From NCBI GenBank assembly GCA_036274645.1, contig DASUFH010000452.1, positions 1 to 21,307 on the forward strand: a DNA stretch of 21,307 bases, in the 5' to 3' direction. This document shows, piece after piece, positions 1-7,337 of this stretch. Each line of letters opens with the position of its first letter. Within the stretch, counting starts at the first letter, position 1. A model generated the notes under the pieces. It was not told where the DNA came from. It worked only from the letters and a program-made list of their open reading frames with translations, and did no database searches. The translations under genes were made by a program, and so were the position numbers. The DNA is from DASUFH01 sp036274645 (GTDB lineage: Bacteria > Acidobacteriota > Terriglobia > 20CM-2-55-15).

Positions 1-777
1 GAACTGGAAGCGCTTCAGGCGGAGGTTGAACGTCGCCGGAGCGCAATGGACCGGGAGCGGGAGTCTGAGATGGCGCAGCTGCGATCGCGCCACAAGGAAG
101 AAATCGCGAACGTGGAGCGGCGGCTGGACGCCATCGTCAAGGAAATGACGGCGCGGGCGGCGCGGGAGCTCGAGAACGTTCAGAACGAAGCGATCAAGAA
201 GCGGTACCGGCAACGACTGGACGCGGTTCGCGCGGAAGCCGCTTCGGAAGTCCGGCGCGAAAAAGAAACCGCGCTCAAGACCTCACCCGTAAACGCGCCG
301 GTAACGACACCCGCCATGGCGCGGGAAACCGCGCCGATCGAAGCCGGCGCCACCGTACGCGTGCGATCGCTGGGCGTAACGGGCAAGGTTGCGCGCCTCG
401 GCGCGGACGAAGCGGAAATCATTGCCGGAACACTGCGGATGTGGCGGCCGCTGGACGACCTGGAGGCCATGGCCACCAAAGGGATCACACTACCCACGGG
501 CGTCCACTTTGCAGCGGCGCCGAGAGATGCGGCCGCAAGCGAAATCAATCTGCTGGGATCAACCGTCGACGAAGCGGTCGCGCGAGTAGACAAGTTTCTC
601 GACGACGCGTTCATGGCGCAACTGGGGCAAGTTCGAATCGTTCATGGCTTCGGGACCGGCGCGCTCCGCAACGCAGTCGCCGCGTTGCTGCGCGATCATC
701 CACATGTCGCGAGTTTCGAATTTGCGCCGCAGTCGCAGGGCGGGCGGGGCGTGACAGTCGCGACAATGCGGGATTAG
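1..777 (+). CDS. mutS2: MutS2 family protein, C-terminal part (5' truncated by window)
   Basis: The reading frame is open from the first base and ends at TAG 775-777, giving 258 residues of a protein normally about 780 long. What is present is a charged, Arg/Glu-rich coiled coil (residues 1 to about 95), a small KOW/SH3-like beta segment (about 115-155, GATVRVRSLGVTGKVARLG) and a C-terminal Smr domain (about 182-258). Smr hallmarks seen are HGFGTGALR and GGRGVTVAT. In known MutS2 proteins the missing N-terminus carries the MutS-type ATPase; the protein binds branched DNA or collided ribosomes and acts in recombination suppression or ribosome rescue. Here the usual LDLRG nuclease-associated motif reads INLLG (nt 544-558). 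Which of the two roles applies cannot be told from this fragment. The next gene is convergent, so this is the end of its transcription unit. Confidence 0.93.
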   Translation, partial: ELEALQAEVERRRSAMDRERESEMAQLRSRHKEEIANVERRLDAIVKEMTARAARELENVQNEAIKKRYRQRLDAVRAEAASEVRREKETALKTSPVNAPVTTPAMARETAPIEAGATVRVRSLGVTGKVARLGADEAEIIAGTLRMWRPLDDLEAMATKGITLPTGVHFAAAPRDAAASEINLLGSTVDEAVARVDKFLDDAFMAQLGQVRIVHGFGTGALRNAVAALLRDHPHVASFEFAPQSQGGRGVTVATMRD

Positions 778-863
778 CGAGCATGCAGCAAGACTGGCCC
801 CCCAGGGGGCGCCAGGACTTCCGCCTTCGTCAGCTTGGCATTACGGAAACATTTTGAGTCGGG

Positions 864-894
864 TTGTAGGGGCGGTCTATGACCGCCCCTACAA
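864..894. terminator. Perfect 14-bp inverted repeat between convergent genes, likely bidirectional terminator / REP-like element
   Basis: TTGTAGGGGCGGTC (864-877), a TAT loop, and the exact reverse complement GACCGCCCCTACAA (881-894). It lies between the ends of mutS2 (+) and the glycine-zipper gene (-), where a hairpin could stop transcription from both sides, although no long U tract follows. The same 14-bp left arm recurs at 10865-10878 in another convergent gap, so this is a dispersed repeat rather than a one-off terminator. Confidence 0.55.
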
Positions 895-909
895 GGCAGA
901 CGCGATAGA

Positions 910-2001
910 CTAACGGCGGGGCGCAGCGCCCGGAGCGACCGGAGGCCCGACCAGCGTGATCTCCACGGGATTTTCCAGCCGGAACGTCAGTTGGGTTTCC
1001 GCCGGAACTTTCACCTGATCGCCTTTGGCGATAACCGAAGCGGCCACGCCGGCGCCGCCGCCGATGCCCGCCCCGATCAACGCGCCCTTTCCTCCACCGG
1101 CCAATCCACCGATCAGCGCGCCGAGTCCGGCCCCGATGCCGGTATTGCGCGTGGTGGTCTTGCCCTGGGACTGGCCCTGAGCCTGGTAAACGTTACTGTC
1201 GACGTTGTAGGTCTTGTTCGCGACCTTGACGCTGTCCAGCTGCAACTGGAGTTCGCTTCGGCCGCTGACCTGGCCCGCGCTCTTCGCCTGCGCGAGTTTG
1301 ACAACGACATCGGCATTGCGTGGAAGGACAACCTCTCCATTGAGGACCACCGCCTCATCGATGGAGGCGAGGAAGGTCTGACCGACACGATCCGTCTTCG
1401 AATCGACGGAGTCAATCATCCGAACCGGAATCAGCGTGCCCGACGGAATCGTCACCTGGCGAGTGACCGGCGCCGGGGGAGGCGGCGGTGTGCGATCGAC
1501 CGGGACGGGCGGAGCCACGGCAACGGGCGCCGGGGCCGGCGCCGGCGGCGTCGGCACATAAACGGGAGCGGCGGCGCGGGGCTGTTCCACCGGCCGGGGC
1601 GCTTCCACTACAGGTCTGGGTTGTTCTACGGGACGGGGCGGCTCAACGACCGGCGCCGGCTGCGTAACCGGAGCGGGAGCCGTAACGATGGGTTCGGGCG
1701 CCGTCCGGACATTCGCCGTCTTAGCGACGGGTTCGGGCGCGCTCTTTTTGACGACCGGCGCTGGCGCGGGCTTCACAACGGCTTTCGCCGCGGGTTGCTC
1801 GACCGGCTCCGCAACGGGCTCTTCGATCGGGTCGGCTTCCCTGGGCTGAGCCTCCTCAGTGTTCGTCTGATTGCGCGGATCACTGGAGGCGCGGCGGCTT
1901 GCGACATCGTCTTCCGGCCCCGAACATCCGGCCGCGACCAGCGCGGAAAGGAACAAAGCGGTTAACAAACCATGCAAACACTGTTTCACGGCAGGCACCA
2001 T
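910..2001 (-). CDS. Pro/Ala-rich lipoprotein with C-terminal glycine zipper
   Basis: A 363-residue protein from ATG at 2001. It has a short basic N-terminus, a hydrophobic stretch and a lipobox-like VAAGC (Cys about 26). The frame stays open upstream to 2178, but that extension would bury the signal peptide. AGAAAGG abuts this ATG, so a GTG at 1998 or 1989 is also possible. After the Cys comes a long Pro/Ala/Val/Glu-rich tract (about 45-185) with a duplicated PRPVEQPRP unit, resembling periplasm-spanning linkers such as that of TonB. A beta-rich domain (starting QVTIPSGTLIPVRMIDSVDS) follows, then a glycine zipper (about 288-325) and a short beta tail. Glycine zippers are known to pack in membranes; the exact role is unknown. 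It sits 234 bp downstream of hemL on the same strand. I do not recognise a named family. Confidence 0.8.
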   Translation of the reverse strand: MVPAVKQCLHGLLTALFLSALVAAGCSGPEDDVASRRASSDPRNQTNTEEAQPREADPIEEPVAEPVEQPAAKAVVKPAPAPVVKKSAPEPVAKTANVRTAPEPIVTAPAPVTQPAPVVEPPRPVEQPRPVVEAPRPVEQPRAAAPVYVPTPPAPAPAPVAVAPPVPVDRTPPPPPAPVTRQVTIPSGTLIPVRMIDSVDSKTDRVGQTFLASIDEAVVLNGEVVLPRNADVVVKLAQAKSAGQVSGRSELQLQLDSVKVANKTYNVDSNVYQAQGQSQGKTTTRNTGIGAGLGALIGGLAGGGKGALIGAGIGGGAGVAASVIAKGDQVKVPAETQLTFRLENPVEITLVGPPVAPGAAPRR

Positions 2002-2235
2002 CCTTTCTAATTGGAAACTGAAAACCGGACCTAATCTTACCAAAAAGGCCACATCTCTCAGACGCATGACGCGGCAGGCCGTTAGGAAAAATGATCCATG
2101 GAACCCTAAACCCGGGCCACGATGAAGGCTAGTGCCATTCCGCGATGTTGCAGAGATTGCCATAACGTGGGCGGTCATAGAAGGCCCTGGAGTTTGGACA
2201 TTTTGCCGTCGTCAGCCTGGGCCAGTGAATTTCGT
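2002..2235 (-). other. Intergenic gap hemL to glycine-zipper gene
   Basis: This 234-bp stretch has no convincing gene. It should hold the hemL 3' end and the promoter of the lipoprotein gene. On the minus strand a loose -10-like TAAGAT lies shortly upstream of the start at 2001, but no good -35 was found. I saw no strong hairpin followed by T residues. Confidence 0.4.
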
Positions 2236-3519
2236 TCAGACGGCAACTTCCCGGAACGCGTCGCGGGCGGCCGCGATCGTACGATCGATATCGGCCTCGG
2301 TATGGACGGTGGAGATGAACAGGCACTCGAACTGCGAACACGGCAGATAGACGCCGCGATCCAGCATGCCGTGAAAGAACGTCCTGAAGCGGGCGGTATC
2401 CGACGTCTTTGCGGAATCAAAGTCACGAACCGGCGTCGCTGTAAGGAAAAGGGTCAGCATGGATCCCACGCGGTTCACGCGAGCCGGAGCGCCCGCGCTT
2501 TGGGCTGCCTCCAACAGGCCGGTTTCCAGACGGGCGCCCAGCGCCTCCAGAATCGGATAGGGTGGTTCGCGATCGAGCTTCTTGAGGACGGCCAGGCCGG
2601 CGGCAACGGCCAGCGGATTCCCTGACAGGGTTCCGGCCTGGTAGACGGCGCCGGCGGGCGCGACGTTGTCCATGATGTCGGATCGTCCTCCGTACGCTCC
2701 GAGGGGCAGGCCGCCCCCGCAGATTTTTCCGAGGGTGGTCAGATCGGGTGTGACTCCGTAGAGTTGTTGCGCGCCTCCGCGAGCGACGCGGAAGCCGGTC
2801 ATCACTTCATCGAAGATGAGCACGGCGCCGGAGCGCGTGGTCCATTCGCGCAGCAACTGGAGGAAGACGGGATCGGGAGCCACGCACCCCATGTTGCCGG
2901 CGATGGGCTCAACAATGACGCAGGCGATCTCACCGCCTCGCGCTTTGAATTCCGCTTCCAGCGCGGCGGAATCGTTGAATGGAAGGACCGTCGTCAGCGC
3001 CGCCAGAACCTGGGGAACGCCGGGACTGTCGGGCAAACCGAGAGTGGCGACACCGGAGCCGGCCTTGACCAGCAGACTGTCGGCGTGTCCGTGGTAACAA
3101 CCGTCGAACTTGACGATCCGGTCGCGGCCGGTAAACCCGCGAGCGAGACGGATTGCGCTCATGGTCGCTTCCGATCCGGAACTGACAAGGCGCACCTTGC
3201 CGATCGAGGGAACCATCCGTTCGATCAGATCGGCGAGTTCGACTTCGGCCGCGGTGGGCGCGCCGAATGAAACACCGTCATTCATGGCTTCGGTCAGCGC
3301 AGCGAGGGTATCGGCGTCGCGGTGGCCGAAGATGAGGGGCCCCCAGGAACCGACATAGTCGATGTAACGGCGGCCGTCGGCATCCCAGATCAAGGCGCCG
3401 TCGCCGCGGTCGATAAACAGCGGATTGCCACCCACGGCGCGGAAGGCGCGGACGGGGGAATTCACGCCGCCGGGAATGCGTTTCAGGGCCTCGGCAAACA
3501 GATTTGCGGAAATACTCAT
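2236..3519 (-). CDS. hemL: Glutamate-1-semialdehyde 2,1-aminomutase
   Basis: A 427-residue PLP enzyme that converts glutamate-1-semialdehyde to 5-aminolevulinate, the last step of the C5 route into haem and other tetrapyrroles (cytoplasm). It matches the family across its length: start MSISANLFAEALKRIPGGVN, SSGSEATMSAIRLARG (cofactor phosphate region), FDEVMTGFR, the PLP lysine K265 in TTLGKICGGGLPLGAYGG, and GTLSGNPLA. Length and lysine position agree with the E. coli enzyme. The start ATG at 3519 overlaps the hemB stop in an ATGA, so the two are probably translationally coupled; the longer open frame upstream is the hemB antiframe and not coding. The use of hemL implies that ALA is made from glutamyl-tRNA rather than from glycine. 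Confidence 0.97.
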   Translation of the reverse strand: MSISANLFAEALKRIPGGVNSPVRAFRAVGGNPLFIDRGDGALIWDADGRRYIDYVGSWGPLIFGHRDADTLAALTEAMNDGVSFGAPTAAEVELADLIERMVPSIGKVRLVSSGSEATMSAIRLARGFTGRDRIVKFDGCYHGHADSLLVKAGSGVATLGLPDSPGVPQVLAALTTVLPFNDSAALEAEFKARGGEIACVIVEPIAGNMGCVAPDPVFLQLLREWTTRSGAVLIFDEVMTGFRVARGGAQQLYGVTPDLTTLGKICGGGLPLGAYGGRSDIMDNVAPAGAVYQAGTLSGNPLAVAAGLAVLKKLDREPPYPILEALGARLETGLLEAAQSAGAPARVNRVGSMLTLFLTATPVRDFDSAKTSDTARFRTFFHGMLDRGVYLPCSQFECLFISTVHTEADIDRTIAAARDAFREVAV

Positions 3520-4484
3520 AAGGATCGGGCCAGCTCCAGCGCGTAATAGGTGATCAGGATATCGGCGCCGCCCCGGTAGATGGAGGTGACGGTTTCGCGG
3601 ATGGCGCGTTCGCGGTCGATCCAGCCGGCGCCGGCGGCCGCTTCGATCATGGCGTATTCGCCGCTGACCTGATAGGCGGCAATCGGCGTGTTGAACCGGC
3701 GGCGGGCGCGGGCAATCACATCCAGGTAGGGCAGCGCGGGCTTCACCATGACGATGTCGGCGCCTTCTTCGATGTCGAGCGCGATCTCGCGCATGGCCTC
3801 GCGCGCGTTGGCGGGATCCATCTGGTACGAGCGTCGGTCGCCGAACTGCGGCGCGCAGTCGGCCGCGTCGCGAAACGGTCCGTAAAACGCGGAAGCGTAT
3901 TTCGCGGCATAAGCCATGACGGAAACCGCGCCGTGGCCACCCGCGTCGAGCGCCCGCCGGATGGCGCCGACCCGGCCATCCATCATGTCGCTGGGCGCCA
4001 CCATGTCGGCGCCGGCGCTGGCGTGCGCCACGGCGCTGGCGGCCAGCAGTTGCAGGGTGGCGTCGTTGTCGACCTCCCCGTTGCGGATCACCCCGCAATG
4101 TCCGTGCGAGGTGTATTCGCACAGGCACACATCCGTGACCAGCAGGAGGCTTTTGACGTTTTCCCGGATCGCGCGGAGCGCCACGGGAATGATGCCGGCG
4201 TCATCGTAGGCTTCCGATCCTTCCTCGTCTTTTCCGGCGGGCAGTCCGAAAAGGATGACACCGCCGACGCCAAGCCGTTCGGCCTCCCGCGCCATCTCGA
4301 CCGCGGCGTCGACCGACAGGTTGTACTGTCCCGGCATCGAGGAAATTTCGGTCTTTCCGGTGGCCCGGGCCACGACAAACAGCGGATAGATCATGGCGGC
4401 GGGATCGAGACGCGTTTCGCAAACGAGTCTCCGCAGCGCTTCGCTCCGCCGAAGGCGGCGAGGACGATGAATCGGAAATGGCAT
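3516..4484 (-). CDS. hemB: Delta-aminolevulinic acid dehydratase (porphobilinogen synthase), zinc type
   Basis: A 322-residue enzyme that condenses two 5-aminolevulinate molecules to porphobilinogen, directly after HemL in the pathway. The catalytic lysines are visible as K195 (AYAAKYASAFYGPFR) and K248 (ADIVMVKPALPYLDVI). The metal site is the cysteine-rich version, with C120, C122 and C130 in DVCLCEYTSHGHC, which marks a Zn-dependent enzyme rather than the aspartate/Mg type. Length is typical. The start ATG (4484) lies one base after the lptD TAG and the stop overlaps the hemL ATG, so lptD-hemB-hemL are almost certainly one transcript. Confidence 0.97.
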   Translation of the reverse strand: MPFPIHRPRRLRRSEALRRLVCETRLDPAAMIYPLFVVARATGKTEISSMPGQYNLSVDAAVEMAREAERLGVGGVILFGLPAGKDEEGSEAYDDAGIIPVALRAIRENVKSLLLVTDVCLCEYTSHGHCGVIRNGEVDNDATLQLLAASAVAHASAGADMVAPSDMMDGRVGAIRRALDAGGHGAVSVMAYAAKYASAFYGPFRDAADCAPQFGDRRSYQMDPANAREAMREIALDIEEGADIVMVKPALPYLDVIARARRRFNTPIAAYQVSGEYAMIEAAAGAGWIDRERAIRETVTSIYRGGADILITYYALELARSL

Positions 4485-4485
4485 G

Positions 4486-6618
4486 CTAATAAATTCTCTC
4501 TGCGGGACTGAGCGTTCCGTACGCTCCGATATTTTTCAGCGCAAACGCAAACCGGATGCGGCTTTCCTTGCGCGCTCCGACATCGAATGCCTCGAACTGT
4601 ACGCTCCACCCGTAACAGCCGCCATTATAGCCAACCTGGGTGGCCCCGCCCTGAAAGAGCCTCCGCTCGATATCGTAGGCAAAGCTTCCGTTCAGGCTGA
4701 ATCCCGGCTTCTGGCTGTTTCCATAACGGAAGCCGCCGCGCGCCTGATGGCTGGAGAGCTCAAACACGGTGCCGTGGCTGTAGTAGTAAGAAACGCTGGA
4801 GGAAAACAACCCGCGATCGTAGGAGGCGAGCGCTCCGAGGCTGCGGACCTGGCCCCGTGACGTGTCCAGCTCCGCCAGCAGTTCGGTGCTGACGTTGTGC
4901 AGGCTGGCAGCGCGAAGGGACGATACGACCGGAGAAAACCGGCGCTCCATATCGGCGAAGGAAAAGCCGGTGAGATCCGTCAGGGGAGCAAACGCGTTCC
5001 GCCTTCCGACCACAAAGGCGTCTCCGAAATCCCGATCGAAGAATACCTTTTGAAACACGCGCCAGGTGAGGAGTTCCCGGTCGCTCATCAGCCGGTTGAC
5101 GATGCCGTATTCCACCTCACTGGTGTTGGCGTAGAGGTCGACGTCATCCACGACGATGGTGTCGCGAAAACGGTCGACGCCGGTCACCAGCCGGTATTCC
5201 ACCGTGGGCTCGATGACATGCCGCATCCCTTTGAACGCCTTTTCCAGGCGTGGTCCGGTCCACCAGACACCCGCATCCGCCATGGCGCGGTTCAGACCTC
5301 CGGGCGTCGATGTGGCGCTGTTCAACGCATAGGAATAGGCAGTCTCACGGACGCCGAACCGCGCGCCAAAGCTGAACACATCCGAAGAGTTCAGGGGCAG
5401 TTCGAAGGAGGGATGGAGATCCAACCTTCCCTCGGGCCCCGGCGTCTGGACGACCCCGTCCTGCCGGGAATACCCGGTGAGGCTGGTCTCGAAAGTGAAG
5501 TAGAGGGGAATGCGCCGGGAGATCAGCCTGGTGGGTGTCCCGAGGCGCACCGTCGGAAGACGGGAAAGAGAAGCGCTCGGTTGATCCTGAAAGAAGATTG
5601 TCGTCCGGTCGAAGGCGACGTTGATATCCGCGCGGGGCGTGCTCTTGTACAGCTGAGCCTGCGCCTGCTCGATGGGAGACGAGATCTGGTTGAACCCGTT
5701 TTCGTAGACCTGGCGAAACACGAGTGAACTGACGACGTTCATCTCGACGAGACCGTGGAACCCCCCGAGCGTGGATGCGGCCAGGATGTTGGCGCGGCGG
5801 CCGCCCTGCCCGTACCGGTCGCGGACGAAATACGTATTGATGAATACGCCGGTGTCTTCGTTGGGCCGGGCCCGGAAATCCAATCCGAGCGTGGAGCCGC
5901 GTTTGCTGAAGTATTCACCGGTAATGGTGGCGTCGGCGCTTCGATTGATGGCCCAATAGAACCCTTCGCTGACAGTCCGGCCTTTCGTCGTCGACGACCC
6001 GGTGCTGGGGATGAGAAATCCGCTCGACCTTTTGCGGGCCTCGGTCGGCACGAAGAAATACGGAAAGTAGAAGACGGGCACGTTCTTGAACCGGAAAATC
6101 GTCTTCGTCGCGGATATCCGGTGTCCGGGAACAACCTTGATGTGGCCGGAACGGAAAAACCACGACTCGCAGTCCGGATCGCACGCGGTCGTGCGCGCGT
6201 TGACCAGGTCGTAGCGGCCATCGGGAAGACGCACGGCCTGTTCGGCCGTGACGAAGAAACCGGGATCGACATTTCCTTTAGCGTTGGTGATGGACCCCAC
6301 CTTGGTTTCGAGGTTCATCAACAGGCGGTCCCCGTCCAGGCGCTCTTCGCCGCGGGTGAAATGAATGACGTCGCCGGCGGAAAGGTCATGGGTGGACTTG
6401 TCGTAGGTGATCCAGTCCGCCTCGATGCGCATGTCCTGGTAAACGGCAACGACCTTGCCATCGGCGCGGATGACACCGTTCTCGTCGGACTGGTTATCGG
6501 ATTCGAAACAGGCGTACGAAGGGCCCAGAGGAACGCACTTTGAAACCGCCGGCTCCTGACCAGCCATCGCCATGGCGACGGCGAAAGCCGCTATCCACAT
6601 GGGCACGGAGTATGACAC
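4486..6618 (-). CDS. lptD: LPS-assembly protein LptD (outer-membrane beta barrel)
   Basis: A 710-residue protein, shorter than the E. coli protein (784). It would form the outer-membrane barrel that inserts LPS into the outer leaflet with LptE. An N-terminal hydrophobic segment (MWIAAFAVAMAMA) is consistent with a signal peptide. An OstA/LptA-like jellyroll follows (about 45-140: IEADWITYDKSTHDLSAG, LDGDRLLMNLETKVG), then the conserved TTACDPDCESW-type turn and VPVFYFPYFFVP, then many alternating beta strands to the end. Cysteines are at about 28, 37, 146, 150 and 668; E. coli uses two long-range disulfides involving an N-terminal pair and a C-terminal CC pair, and only one C-terminal Cys is seen here. 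The start is a GTG at 6618; ATG at 6600 is an equally good alternative and neither has a clear Shine-Dalgarno. Confidence 0.93.
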   Translation of the reverse strand: MSYSVPMWIAAFAVAMAMAGQEPAVSKCVPLGPSYACFESDNQSDENGVIRADGKVVAVYQDMRIEADWITYDKSTHDLSAGDVIHFTRGEERLDGDRLLMNLETKVGSITNAKGNVDPGFFVTAEQAVRLPDGRYDLVNARTTACDPDCESWFFRSGHIKVVPGHRISATKTIFRFKNVPVFYFPYFFVPTEARKRSSGFLIPSTGSSTTKGRTVSEGFYWAINRSADATITGEYFSKRGSTLGLDFRARPNEDTGVFINTYFVRDRYGQGGRRANILAASTLGGFHGLVEMNVVSSLVFRQVYENGFNQISSPIEQAQAQLYKSTPRADINVAFDRTTIFFQDQPSASLSRLPTVRLGTPTRLISRRIPLYFTFETSLTGYSRQDGVVQTPGPEGRLDLHPSFELPLNSSDVFSFGARFGVRETAYSYALNSATSTPGGLNRAMADAGVWWTGPRLEKAFKGMRHVIEPTVEYRLVTGVDRFRDTIVVDDVDLYANTSEVEYGIVNRLMSDRELLTWRVFQKVFFDRDFGDAFVVGRRNAFAPLTDLTGFSFADMERRFSPVVSSLRAASLHNVSTELLAELDTSRGQVRSLGALASYDRGLFSSSVSYYYSHGTVFELSSHQARGGFRYGNSQKPGFSLNGSFAYDIERRLFQGGATQVGYNGGCYGWSVQFEAFDVGARKESRIRFAFALKNIGAYGTLSPAERIY

Positions 6619-6733
6619 AGGAGGGTCGTGTTACACTCACGCGCCAGACACCTGTAGTGAGCGAGTTCGCGGAAGGCGGTTTATCGCAGGCAGTCCCAGA
6701 CCCCACTACGGAATTCACACTGACACACGACGT
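6619..6733. promoter_or_regulatory. Divergent promoter region lptD / RDD gene
   Basis: This 115-bp gap between divergently transcribed genes must hold both promoters. On the plus strand TACACT (6632-6637) is a plausible -10, but the nearest -35-like ATGACA (6612-6617) is only 14 bp away, so neither assignment is firm. Confidence 0.3.
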
Positions 6734-7246
6734 ATGGAGCGCAAGGCGCGGCGCACTCTCATCAATATTTCCGCGGGCCAGCCGCAGCTGGCTTTCGAGG
6801 AACCGGCGCGGCTCCCGGAGTTCACGACGCCGGAGTACCAGATGGCGATTCTCCCGGCGCGGATTTCCGCGGGCGCGATCGATTTCGGCGTCACGGCCGT
6901 TGTGTACGGCGTGTTCATCGCCGTCACGCAGTTTCAGATGCCGGCCGGTCTGGTGCTGGACCGGCGTCTGGTTGGCGTTTATGGCGCCGGATTCCTGATC
7001 CTGCTGGGCGTCTATTTCATGCTGTTCATGATTTCGAGCGGGCAGACGGTCGGGATGAAGGTCCGCGGCCTGACCGCAGTGACCCGAGACGGAGATCCCA
7101 TGGCCCCGGGTCAGGCGATCGTGCGCGGCGCAGGATATTTCATTTCAATCTTTCCCGTAATGGTCGGCTTTCTCTGGGCGTTGATCGACCCCGAACGGTT
7201 GACCTGGGCCGACAAAGTCTCCGGAACCTACGTGAAGAAGGTTTGA
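6734..7246 (+). CDS. RDD family membrane protein
   Basis: A 170-residue integral membrane protein. Residues 1 to about 40 are polar (MERKARRTLINISAGQPQLA), followed by PARISAGAIDFGVTAVVYGVF, which supplies the Arg and Asp typical of the first RDD helix. A second helix follows (AGFLILLGVYFMLFMISSGQTVGMKVRGL), then a third (AGYFISIFPVMVGFLWALIDPERLTWADKVSGTYV). RDD proteins are small three-to-four-helix proteins; some act as ion or Na+/H+ antiporters, many are uncharacterised. The frame is open further upstream, but that part overlaps the lptD start region. ATG 6842 is preceded by a better ribosome site (GGAG, 6 nt) and would give a protein starting MAILPARIS, so the true start is uncertain. 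Confidence 0.85.
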   Translation: MERKARRTLINISAGQPQLAFEEPARLPEFTTPEYQMAILPARISAGAIDFGVTAVVYGVFIAVTQFQMPAGLVLDRRLVGVYGAGFLILLGVYFMLFMISSGQTVGMKVRGLTAVTRDGDPMAPGQAIVRGAGYFISIFPVMVGFLWALIDPERLTWADKVSGTYVKKV

Positions 7247-7321
7247 CGCCGGAAACGGTGGCCGGCCTGGCTACACTGAATGCCCCGACAGGCAAATGCC
7301 CCGCCTCCGGATGTCGTGGGC

Positions 7322-7330
7322 TGTTAAAAT
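7322..7330 (+). promoter_or_regulatory. Extended -10 element of the NFACT gene
   Basis: TGT-TAAAAT fits an extended -10 (TGnTATAAT), and its last base is exactly 7 nt before the ATG at 7338. Transcription would begin at or next to the start codon, giving a leaderless mRNA. No good -35 is present, as is usual for extended -10 promoters. A second possible -10 (TACACT, 7272-7277) lies upstream. Confidence 0.4.
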
Positions 7331-7337
7331 AGTCCGC

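Noticed and set aside
783..857. 24-codon ORF directly after mutS2 (MQQDWPPRGRQDF...)
   Set aside because: No ribosome site, no recognisable family, and it continues a frame that is open within mutS2 antiframe sequence; most likely chance.
991..1965. Long plus-strand ORF opposite the glycine-zipper lipoprotein gene
   Set aside because: Translation is Arg/Gly-rich without any domain, as expected for the complement of a Pro/Ala/Val-rich GC-rich gene; the minus strand has a signal peptide and ordered domains.
3520..4128. N-terminal extension of the hemL reading frame
   Set aside because: It overlaps hemB completely, is Arg-rich nonsense, and the family start (MSISANLFAEALKR) lies at 3519.
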